Source of the DNA: Glossina fuscipes
Lineage: Eukaryota > Arthropoda > Insecta > Diptera > Glossinidae
Direction: 5' to 3'
NCBI RefSeq assembly: GCF_014805625.2
Contig: NW_023998414.1
Coordinates: 30,418,778 to 30,482,777 of the forward strand
Length of the DNA: 64,000 bases
This document shows, piece after piece, positions 13,301 through 26,305 of this stretch. The stretch's first letter is position 1; every line of letters starts with the position of its first letter. A model generated the notes under the pieces. That model had not been told where the DNA came from. It saw only the letters and a program-made list of their open reading frames with translations, and did not search any database. The position numbers were made by a program, and so were the translations under genes.

Positions 13301-14131
13301 TCATTTTCAGGTTCTTTTACAAATTTGTTGAAGGTTTATTTAGTTCTGTGAACGGGAGACAGAAACTGCACAGTTGGGCGGACGGATAGATGGACGGACG
13401 GACATGTTCAGATTCATACCGAATTTCTTTTGCAAGTTTGTAGTTGATAGCTTCATTTTTGCGAAGCAAAGTATGTTTGCTACAGACACTGCACAGTTGG
13501 GCAGATGGACTAACGGACAGGTAAATGAACGGATATGCGTGGGTGCCTACCGATTGTCTTGAAATTGACCAAGAATTTATATACGTTATGGCGATTTTGC
13601 AGCTTGGTTCTGCGCTTTGTATAACAAGTTTCTTTGAAAATTCGATGGAAAGAAAAATTTTGTTTTTTGTATGTGTTTCAGGATAGATTTCCATGATATA
13701 CACTAAATAAATAGTACATGCTTCCCTTTTCACGCATCAATCTTTCAAATGCACTATTTCCTGTTCGGTTAAACAGGGAAGATTAAAATTGAAATGCATT
13801 CCTTTCAAATATCTGTAAAAGTCACTTAAATATTTGACGTATGAATGCTTTGACGCGCCTCGCAATTAAGAACAATCTTAGATGATGGATGACGTCTGAG
13901 ATTTTCCTTCAAGGCGAATACAATCTTCTTACTTCTCCACGCCTGTTTGCGCTCATATCGCATCAACATACCTCCCACTCCTTTGCAGAATCAATATAAC
14001 TAAAAAGCTTTTGCATCCACACATAATGAATCAAGTATTGTGCATTAACTACGAACAACAAAATTTTTTTGTTTTAATGTTTGTTTTGTCTTTAACATTT
14101 AAAAGAAGAAAGCATAATTTTCTAGATAACC

Positions 14132-14163
<32 letters not shown>

Positions 14164-16162
14164 TTTGTATTGCTTTTATTGGCTAAGTTTACTTTCTCTT
14201 TTTCACTGTGTTTTCCTTCAGATTACGAATGAATTTTCTTCCGTCGATGCCAATGAAAAACTCATATATATGTGCACGGTATATTTGGCATGTGTGGGTT
14301 GTTTTAGTCTTTCTTGGGAACTTTCCAGAAAACAATAATAATATTAAAGTGCAAAGTTGTGCAGAATCAAACGTTATGTTAAAAGAATAATAAATGAATG
14401 CAAATAATAAGAAATATCGGCCACGAAGCTATATGCCAGATTTCGAAGGACGTGAAAATGTAATTATCATCACAAGACAACATATACGTATGTGTGTTTG
14501 TGATAAATCAAATGCATACCATTTATAAATGTTTTCTTTTCATTTTCAATGTCTGGTTAAAACTGACAAATTCCGGATTTATTTGCCATCAATTAAATAA
14601 GTAATGGGAAATATTTAATTATATGAAATTAATTTACGTGTTAAGTGTCGTATGTGAGTTTGTTCTTTTTTTCCGGGAACGGTCAGTGAGAAAGAAAGGA
14701 TGAAAGAGAGGTAAGGCGTGGCCACAGCTTGAGATATATATCCCCTATCGGCAAGTGAGTTTTATGTTTTCACCGATTGAAGATTCAATAGAGCTCCGGC
14801 TGCACGCCAATTGGAATTGCGGCAAGTAAAAAGTTTTTATTATACTCCTACACTGCTTGTAATTCGCGGTATGTTAAGTTTGTGCGAACGTATGCAGCAC
14901 CTGGGCTTAAGGTACATCCACCTTTTACCGTATCGAACGATTCGGAATCATTTCCTGAATCGATTTAAGCATGTCTGTGCATGTGATGTCTGCCCATGTA
15001 TGTTTGTGTTCAACCTACTGGTCACTGGTGATTCGCATTAGTCTCTTATATAACCGTTCCTACGAAAACTAACAAAAATTATTGGTGGAAACATTGTACG
15101 CCCGTACAACACGGCTTCGTTGATCAGTGATCAAAAAAAGTCTTTCTCCTTTTAGAATGTTGTAGTAGTTTCCTCGCCTCCTCCCAGTTAGGACTAAAGT
15201 CAACACGACCGCATCCGTCGTAAAGCAGGAGTTGGAACGAAAGGTTTTCTTTCACCAAAGTCATGTTCAAAATAAGACGAACGATGCAGGCAAAGGAGAG
15301 TGAAGGCTTTTTATGCCATAAGCTTATCGCTCACGTCGCAGTATTGTCGCAAATCGTGAAAGAAATGTTATCGGTCGCTTTAAACGTTTAAACGTAATAT
15401 ATTGAAATATTTTTATATTCCTGTTATTAAACAAATAACCTGAGCGAGTGAGGTGAGGATTGTTCTAATAGAGCAGTCACCTAACTGGGATGGGTATCAA
15501 AAAATTCACTATAATCCGAGAGTATAAAGTTTCTCTTGGTTTTTTTTTTTTTTGTTTTTCATTTGAATACGATGCCGTCACTAACATACATATACATTTA
15601 ATTAAAATCAATTAAAATGAGTCCACAAGTATTCAATTCGTTCAAGAAACATAACTAAGCGTAGAATTATTTGCATTTTGACATTCAACGCCAACGACAT
15701 AGACGCAAGTATGAAAGTGTAAATGCTTTTTATTGCAACGAAAAATGTTAGAAATTCCATCAAAAGAAAGTTGCTGTTATTGTTGCTGTTATTGTTGTTG
15801 TTGTTGTTGTCCCAAGGGAAGAAGGGAATTTATTATTGATTAATTTCACTTTAAACAAGTCGATTAATTCATTCAATCACTTTCAACTATATACCCACAA
15901 TTCAATTTATCCCTGAAATTGGCTAATTAGTGAAGGCATTATTTAATCATAGTGAAAGTTTACATAATAATCCGAAAAAAAAAAGAAAAAACACGAGGGT
16001 ACAATGTCTGAATAAATTTTCAATTAAATTGAGAAATTAATATAAATGCTGCGGTTATAGAGCTGACCTGTTTTTATACACATCGCCGAAGGATAAGCGT
16101 TATATTTATTTAGTCGATACGTTTGCAACGACCAGAAGGAAGCTTCAGAGACTCCAAAAATC

Positions 16163-16216
<54 letters not shown>

Positions 16217-17025
16217 CTTGATTAGCGTCAAATTCTGAATCGACTTAAGCATGTCCGTCGATTGGTCTATTCTCCTAGCTGTCTGTTCGTCTATGTAATA
16301 TCTGTTGTAAACGTTCTATTCGCCTTAAAAAAGAAGCTATCGACTGAAATCTTGACTGATATTTCAAATTTGGCAGAGACATTTGAGGTTCGTGCACACA
16401 CAGACTGGCATTGAAAATGGGCCAAATCGATCGAACGAGACGCCCACCGTACCAAGTAAATTGAGAGCATTTTTGTTTTTCCAAAGGAATAAAAAATTGG
16501 TTGTTTTCTCATTACTCGTAAACTCCAGCGGATTAATGTACAACATTTTGAATCGACATTCTATGGGCGATGCGGGTCACATCTGTTCAATTTTATAGTG
16601 TTCCATAATTTAATTTTTTTGCAAAAGCTTTATAGCCTGCGCGTTACAACAAGTTTCAAAACCGCTATAATTTATACAAATTCCTGGCCAGTTTTAAATT
16701 CGGTAGACATCCAATTAAATCCATTTAGTTGTCCATTTGTCGATCTGCCCAACTGTGCAGTATTTGTGGGAAGTATTCTCTCCTTCCCAAAAATGAAGTT
16801 GTCACCTACAACCTTGCAAAAGAACTTGAAAATGATCCCAACTTTCCAAAGAATACGCCTACAACGCGCACACGTCTATGCAAGAGAAACTGTGAACACC
16901 TTTGCTTTCACGTGTTTTGATTGTTACTCATAAAGTACAACAAATACAACATAAAAATTTCCATTTTTCTTGTGAACATCGAAAAGGCAGCCGTGCCCAC
17001 CCAATATTATAGAATATGAAAATTC

Positions 17026-17076
<51 letters not shown>

Positions 17077-20000
17077 TTAATCACGATGAGGGGTATAAAA
17101 GATTCGATCGCGACCGAATATAATTTTCTTTTTTGTTCGTCTTCTCTTGCCTCGCGATTTCATTCTCATTTTCTATATGGAAATGCGTTTACTGTTTCTA
17201 CTGTGGCTACATGGCTTAGCATGAAGGACATGTTGGCTGTCCCCCCCATTATTCTCCTCGCAATTAGCAAAAGGATAGGATTGTGCTGTCGTTCCAATTG
17301 TGATTGCTCCTCGTATTTCTCCTTGGTTCAATTAAGCGTAAATTATACTATTGTGGTTTAATTCTCGCATTGTCACAGGCGCCAATATAACTTCATTGTT
17401 TACAAGTGCTTTATGCTCTACGGAGAGATATTGCAAAATTTAATTAAATAAACTTGAATAATAAATTAATTATAATATAAATAAATCTAAAAGTCATAGT
17501 ATCTACGGCAGAGAAATAATACAAAGGTTTTCATATCTATTTCTTATAGTTCTCTGATTTAAAACTTTTTCTTTTTGCTTTGATGTGTGTCCAGGCGTCC
17601 ATCGCTTTCCACTGAGTTACCCTACCTAACCTTCAACACATTATTATACCCTATTCTATTTTTGTAAAGCACACAATCGATTTTGTGTCGCGCAAAACAT
17701 GCACGTAAAAGGCCATATGGAGCGGCCGGGCTACGGAAGTAAATGTGACGGTATGGTGAGTTTGGGCGATGTTGAATTCAAAATATTGCAATAACATGAA
17801 CAATTCTTGTGATAGTAGACACATCAGCAATCTGAAATGTGTTTATTCTTTTGGTATTTTTTTTTTTTTTTTTTTTTGTAAAATGCCCCGTGTTATGTAA
17901 TTCTTCTCCAACTATATGCGCATACACAAATTTTATTAATTTTTCGTTATTGCAAAATACGATTTTGCTAGAAATTTTCGGCCTAAGCAGAAAGACCAAC
18001 TGTTTTTTTGTCAAAATTCAGTGTTATTTTTCTCTCCTTATAAGTCTCTTCACTTTTCTTCTAATATCATTATATATATGTATATATGTTCTTATATCTT
18101 CCTAACACTTTAATTCAATCAAATAGCATTTGCAGTCTTTCTTTGGAAAATAATTATCAATGAAGAAGATAATGGCTTTCAGAGTTGCCAAAAATCCATG
18201 ACCTCCGGACGTAACTTTTAGTTTAAGAAACAAAAAAGTCATCTATGAGAAGATAATCCAACTATTCTGCTGCAATGCCTGCTTTTGGAAAATGGTTATG
18301 AGTGGTCATGAGTTAGTCCACGAAAGCCCGCCACCTCGATATCATGGCGGAATATTCACGGCCATAATTTTTGAAGTGGACATGGTGGGATCACCCAGGT
18401 GTAGCGTATTACGAGGCGCTAAAACCAAATGAAACTGTTACTGCAGATGTCTGCGGACGTCAATTGAACGAACTGAACTGATTGTTGCAAAAAATATCAG
18501 CAATAGCGGCTAACGGTCGCAATTTTCAACGCTCCGCCAGACATTGCAAAAGTTGTCAAGGATGCTATTGCAGCTCAAAGTTCTGGATCACCCAACGAAC
18601 TCACCAAACATAGCGTCTTCTGATTACCACTTGTTCAGATCGATGTAGCAAGGCTTGGCTGGCGTGCGGTTTCGAAATGTTGAAAAAGTGCAAAAATGGG
18701 TTGATGATTGAATATCGCTGCCAAGCCAAGAATTTTATGTCGACACGGTACCCCCATGTCGCCCAAAAGATTGGAAGAAGTTTTGAAAAATCATGGAAAA
18801 TATTTTGATTAATATATATTGCACTAAATTATCTCAATAAATGCCTTTTTCAAGAAAAGCAAGAATGATAAGATTACATGCAAGCACCTTTTATATAAGC
18901 ACTCCCCTCAGTTATTATGCAATTAAAGAAAAATAAATAAAATAAACAGATTACTGTATATACCCAGTGCAGGTCGAATCGTTAATTACTCTCTGCCTTG
19001 ACTCTGTTTTATCAAAAATTTTTCGACGCTTAAGAGAACATGCTTTATCCTAACCATGCGGAACTCTTTTGTGGAAGCTTACTTACTTTGCTGCGTAAAT
19101 GGAGCATAGCCTACTTGCACTGTTTGCGCATTAATGCGAATGCCAATATTGTATCTACCATAAACGCGTGGCATCTATTAAGTCCGTGATAAGACATACC
19201 TTACATAAAATTCTGGAGGAGCGTAAATGATAACATAACCCATAAGCGTATTGACGTAACATAAGCAACGCTTAATAACCACTAAATTTTGGTTGATTAC
19301 TTTCGAACCTATTCGGGCTAATTCATATCATTTTTCAGCTTGATTGGATGGGACGGCGTGTCCAACTAATTTTGATCTTTTAAATAACGTTGCTATAACA
19401 ATATCTAAGGAAAGATAAATATCGGACGTATAGACGGACGTTAGATTTGGACTAATTTATGCCGAGTAGTGTCTTCATCGATCGGACTGACAATCCCTCA
19501 TTGATCCCATCTTATAACATGTTTCGTACTCATAATTATAAGAAAGCTGATAATACGTTGAAAGGTACTCAAGTTAATTGATTAAATGAGTAGTAATTTC
19601 TCGGAAAGACCACCAAATATAGTTGTACACTAAATTGTTTTTTCGCTGTTGCAACATCCAAAAATATTCATTAAGGGCTATATAATGTGTAAACCACATA
19701 TTCTTGATCAGTAAGCGGTAAAATTCTAAATCGCTTGCGTTCACTGTGTCTTATTCTAACTTTCACGGCCATAAAATTGACTCAACAACATTTGGATTTA
19801 TTCATTTAACAATTGATAGAAATATTCATCGGTAGCAAGGAATCCTGAGCGTAAACGTGGTCCGGATTACTCAAATGACACGTCTCCAGTCAGCAAAATA
19901 CTTTGCACTGTTAAACTATCTATTAATCAGATTGAAGCTACGGCTCTGAAATATTTAGGATAAATTTTCATTATAGGGCTGAAATTTTGCTCACACGGAT

Positions 20001-23000
20001 ACTAAGCTTAATTCCTCGCATTCAACTTGAAGCTGTGCATTATGAACACAAAAATCACGGGTGAATATTGATGATCTTCCTCACATGCCCCTAAATGCTA
20101 AATTGAATAATAGCTTTGGCTCATTCATGAAAACACAACGCACTGAACAGCAATTAACAAACGATTCGGTGCAAACCAAATAAAACTATGCTCTTTTGCT
20201 CTCTTTAAAATTCAAGTATTATGCATGAAGTAGATTAGATAGTCGAAAAAATATTGAGCATTACGAGGCAAATCGAAATTTATAGAATAATTTTGTAATT
20301 CATTCAAATCAGCCAAGGTATCTATCTATCTGTACCCATAGATATTTAATGTAAACTATCATTGGTGTCCTTATTGTTAGGATCAATACTTTCTACATCA
20401 CTTGACATGTACGTGCATGTATGCGTAAGCGTGGAGATTATAAAGGTAAAGCATATGTATGTTCGTTTTGCTGTTGAATAGTGACATCCTTATTAGGATT
20501 ATTCCTAGCCGCAAAGCGTTTATGAGAAGTAATTGTTATTAGCAGGATGATAATGTATTTAACTTGTTACCTTGAAAATTTAATGAAAGCACTGACACGC
20601 AGAAGTGTATATACGAACATGTGCATAAATCGTAGAATTAAACAAACGTTTAAGCTAATCATTTATTATACATTTTTGGGCAGATTTTCAACCGAACATA
20701 TTATCGTGCACATTAAATATAATTTAAAATAAGTAAGAAGACATTACAGTCAAGCAAGGTCGACCATCAAATACTTTACACCAATTCTCTTAATACAATT
20801 ATCCAATTGTTTCGGTAATAATAAATAAAAAATTACACATTATTTTTTTCACGCAAAGACTTGACGCTTTCCATGAAAACCCGCAACATACGACGCGATC
20901 CAAATTTAACAAACTTAATTTACTTTATAAAAATGTTAATATTTTTCATCATAAAAAACTATCAATTATATTTTGCCTCCGCCTAAAGGCCGACTGTTCA
21001 TGATAGCCCTTACATATGTTTGGGTCTAAAAAATAGACCTATGTGATCCAAATCCCCTAATGTAAATTTTTTTGGTTTTTTTTTTTTTTTTTTGCTACTA
21101 TGGATTAGTTTTCATCGTAAAACATTAAAAATGTATCCTTTTTCTGAAGAGCATGGGTGGTTGGGATTCAAGGAATAGGCCCATATGTTTCAAATTTGGT
21201 CCGCTTCATTTCTATGTCAAATTACTATCATCAATAAATTTTCATCATAAAACATGAACAATTATTAATTCATTTTTTGGGTATCTAAGAGTCGACATAT
21301 CCTGAGAATCTTTATACGCGGCAGTATCCAAAAAATAGACCTACGTGGTCCAAATTCGATAAGGTTTATTGCTTTGTCAACTCTCTCTTACTCTTACGAG
21401 CCAAGTTCCACCATCAAAGATTTTTATCCTTATAAAGATCTAGTTCTCGTAACAAAGCTTATATAAGAGGGAGCTCAAAAAAGATTGCCACAACCGAACC
21501 AAATCTTTACTACCAATTTAGAATGTCGAAGTACCATTACAAGGGCGAGTTTCGGCGTAGAGTTTTGGGAATTGCAAAAAGTGAACGTAAACATTTAAAT
21601 TTATAAATAATATAGATTATGCAATAAAATTTTAAATCGCATAACATAGAAAGGATTTCGATTAGTTTAAAATGAACATAAATTGCATAAATAATTTTAA
21701 AATTTAAAACAAATTGTCTTCAGTTCATTTTGTTTTATTTATATGTATACATGTAAAATGATATGAGGTCCACTTTCCCACAAAGTCTCGCAAGAAGTCG
21801 GCAAAACTGAAGTCGCATCTCAAAAATAGGAATAACGGTTCGCTTATAGCAAGTAGTTGGCACAATAAAAGCCGCGCTTGCCTTGCCTGCCATGCCATGC
21901 CATGATCATTTAATAAGAACAAGTAAACAAATCTATGTACAAATACGTAAACAAGGGATAATGAATGCAAGCAGGCGACAATGAAGTAAGCGATGATCGC
22001 CAACATAATGTAATCATGTTAGCGAATTTGCTGCAATTATCGCAAAATGCACTCTCTCAGTTGCGTCATAATTGGCGACAATGAAATTGCTGTCGCTGAG
22101 AACAAATTTGCTTTAGTATTGCGTATAAAATCAAGCAAACTTACCAAAAAACTCTCTTTCAGAGCTGCTTTTGTCAAAAACAGCTGCTAAAATGAAATAA
22201 AAACAGCTGTTGAAAAATGACTTATTAATAATATATACTGTATAATGTGATTTACTAATGTGGTATACTGTACTATACTGTACTATATACTATATACTAT
22301 TACTATACTATACACTATACTGTACCTACACCCATTTTTCGCTAACATACCGGATTTCAAAACGTTGTTAAAAATAATTCCTGAAAGGAAAAAGTCTGAT
22401 TTTTTTTTTTTTTTTTTTTTGCTCATTCGACAGATACGTTTATACAGATTCACGTGATATAGGTGAACATTAGTGACAATTTCTAGTTTGGCCGCAATAG
22501 AGTTTCAAATTTGGCTGTTCTTTCATATCCATTTTTCGCTAACATAACAAATTTCAAAACACCGTTAAAAATACCTCGCATAGTCAGAATGTGAACTTGT
22601 TTAGTTTGTTTGAAAGGTATTTTCATAGAGATTCATGAAATGTCCATAAAAATAGTTAAGTTATAGTTATCAGAATTTTCTTATTGGAAATGGAAATGGT
22701 AGGTGTCCGTGCTACTTAAATTCGTATTGATCTTCACGCCCATCCTTGCTGATGTTATTTATATCTTCTACCATACAAAACTATATGGTTTTGCCAATTC
22801 CCACATAATAAATAAGCACATAAGTTGAATGAAAGAAAGTTGATTTTTCGTGTTCGCTTGGATTGCTTTCCATATATATTCAAACTTTATTCCCCGACCC
22901 AAAAACACGACAAATGGTCATTATGTAAACAACTTTAAAGGGCTGATACAATGTTGCGTTATTTTTGTTTTTGAGTTAAAATTGAAGTCACATCTCGAAC

Positions 23001-26000
23001 GCATCAATGTGTCGGCCAACTTACGCTTTCGTTTTGTTAATTAGTCTTAAGTTTATAGCTTATGCACCTGCAAGGAGTATCACACAAGGTTCTTTAAAAC
23101 TCATTTACGACATATTACGCTTAACTGTTGTTCATTATTTTAATCCTCATTTTTTTTTAAAACAAGTTGAAAACTTTACATTGAAATATTATCTTGTTCT
23201 TTTCTTTCAACATCGCTTGAAGGATGTCCATTAAAAACTTTTCCGAACAATGATGTCTCTAGCAATTGTTTCTCAACGGGTGGTGGTGAAACGAAAACTA
23301 AGAGAAGAAGAAAGAACATTTTCTTAAATAAAGCGTTAACTACGACCCCACCCTATTGCAAATAGGATTTGACCTTTTTGACCCTGAAGAAAGTTGATGC
23401 AATAAAAAGACTTAAGCGCGATGAAGGAGGAAAGCGAAAATAAAGTCATTAAAGAGCAGAACACAAACGCTTTGACATTACTACGATCTTAATTAATTTC
23501 ATTATTTTATCAGACTTCGACACAAATGCATATGATATGATATTTTAAGCCAGCTTAATGACTCATTTGGACGAGTATTCGGAAAACGTCAAAGTTTTAA
23601 AAAAAAACATTTTAAGACACCGTGTTGAAATGCATTCAAAGCTAAACTTATTTCTCTCTCTCTCTGTTGAGGGTGTCATAGGGGGTGTACAGGCCCTAGT
23701 CTGCACTCGCTTTTGTTTTTTTTTCATTATGTATGTAACACGCAACGCACACGAAGCTTCAGAGATCCTATAAAGTATATATATTCTTGATCAGAGTGAA
23801 GTTCTGAGTTGTTGATTTAGCAATGTCTGTCCGTCTGTGCGGTATGTGTTCTTGCCACTGTTCTGGTCGCAAAAATGAAGATATCGTTTTCAAATTTGGA
23901 AGAAACATTAGAAGTTTCTGCACGCAGCTTGAATGAGAATGGGCCGAATTGGTCAGAACAGAAACGCATAGTGGAGCGTAAACTGAACGTAACACGGTTT
24001 TCCTTAATAAAAAATTTTTGGAATTTTCACTGGTTACTCGGATATTGTTCAAGTTACAAGGCTGAAATTTTCCAAGTTTACTTTACGAACCACTGTACCG
24101 TTTACGTACAAAAATGGAATGGATGGGCCACACCCACACAAAGTTACATCTCTATTTCTTTAAAGGGAGTAAAAAATTGTTGTTGTTTTTTTTTTTTTTT
24201 TTTTTTTTTGCTCATTACTCATAAACTACTGCAGATTAATGTACGAAAAATTTGGCTCTGCTTTAGTACTTGTACAAAGATGGGAAATGGATGAATCGAC
24301 CATCCCTATCAAACGTTACAGCGTGGCAAACTTCAATTTTTTCCTCAATACGGTTATAACGCGCGGAAGCAACCTTCAACAACCCCATATAGCGTATGAA
24401 TTTTTGGTCAATTTAAAATTCAGATTGCACCTAAGCATCTCCGTTTACGCACCTGTCTATCTGACAAAAAACATATATAGGATAGATTGAAATTGTTTTC
24501 TATCGGACCCATGTTATAATATTCGGAAGTTTTGTATCATGTTGTATTGAAACCAGCAAGTCTAGCAAGTCCCGTGTTAACCGGCCAAAGCTGGCATATA
24601 AGATATAAGTATTCCTGACTCTATTTTTGCAGGATTTTTTTTTCACGCGATTTTGAAATAACACTATTCACCATTAAGAGTCCGTACACGTTTTTTACAC
24701 GAATTCTAAAATGAATTTTTTTTTTAATTTTGACGGTGTCTCACAGTAACTTAGGCATACAGTATTGAAAAACAATTGAGAAAATACTGTGACCAGAAGT
24801 CAGTCGGATTCATGTCCACAAATGTGTTAGCGACTTGCTCTACTGTTAGTTGTTGACTGTTAACGAACGACTGTTAGCTAACGAAATTCTTCATTTGAAC
24901 CAACCTCGACAATTATGATGGACATATCCGACATATCTGCTTGATGCAGTTTTGCTTTTTTTACACGAATTTCTTGCACGGCTTCCTAAGGAACGTATCG
25001 TCGTGTAAAAATATAGTAATGCGTATGGTACATGCAGTTACAATTTAATAGATAAGAATTCTTAATAAAAGCATTATGGGCTGATATAAAAGGTTGCCGT
25101 CGTTTTGTTGGTCTTCGTTTTGTAACCTGTTCTCTGCATATGACTCCAAAGTCACATGTGGCTGATGTTTAGTGCCTCCGCTCCACCAGTTGCATCAACT
25201 TTTTCAGTGACTAGCCGACCAGAGCAAGGTACCGAGCCAAATGACTCCCAGGTTCTTCGCTCACTCACAGCATTCTCACCGTACACTTCACAAATTCTTC
25301 GGCAGATTTACCTTTTCTATAGTAAAAAAGCATTGCATAGCAAAGAATTAGAAAACTATCTGCACAAGAAACGCAAACTGAAATGTCACCTTTAAGGTTT
25401 TAGTGGCAAAAAACCGCAGAGACCTTTTATATCACCCATTATAATATATTTTTGATTTGCTTTTCACTTGTAAGCCTTGTATGGACATATATTTTTTATA
25501 TATATGTATATATTTCATAAGTGTAACAAGATCAGGTTATATATCGCGATCGCTGAATTTAGCGAAATAGGGGAACCTTCGCCGTAATTACAGTCTATCC
25601 TTGAGAAATATTGATTATTATCTTCTCAACCAATTCGTTTGCTTTTTCGTTTCTTTTCAGTTTTTGTGCTGTAAAAATATTAAATTATTTTTAGATGTTT
25701 GTCGTAATCATTTTAAGGTACGAGAATCGGACCTATTCGATGCAAATATGTTGTACGATTTAACAAACTTTCATCGTGTTCTCATCACTCTTTCGAAATT
25801 GTCACAATGCGCAAAAGTACAACAACTGCATCCTAAATTAGAGTAAGAGCTGAACGACGTTAATTATATATTGTCCAATAAAATTTTTAAAATTTTCTTT
25901 CGCAGAGGATTTAATTTACAATTATCGCCCAGTGAAAGATCTCATTCCGATGAAGACATTTACAAAGACTTACACTCCACGTAAGTAGAAAAATGATTGA

Positions 26001-26139
26001 AAAAAAAAAAAAAAAAAAAAAAAAACGGAAAAAGTAATATTTTTATTTAATTATTATTAGTACGTCTTATAAAATATATTTCTTGGCTATAAAATTTTTT
26101 TCTACTTTCTTTATCTCCATTTCTTTTCTTTTTCTTTCC

Positions 26140-26182
<43 letters not shown>

Positions 26183-26271
26183 TCACTCACTGATTTAAAT
26201 GAAATATTTTTAAATTTTCTAACTTGCAATCTGTGATTTCTTCTAAACATTTCATCTGTAATTACGGGAAA

Positions 26272-26305
<34 letters not shown>

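Noticed and set aside
13317..13733. Reverse-strand open frame of 138 codons
   Set aside because: It lies over an inverted copy of the dispersed repeat; the same words occur in frames at 16.6-16.9 kb.
16598..16933. 111-codon frame with several Cys residues
   Set aside because: It covers the second half of the dispersed repeat, and its relatives at 23.8 and 48.0 kb do not keep the frame.
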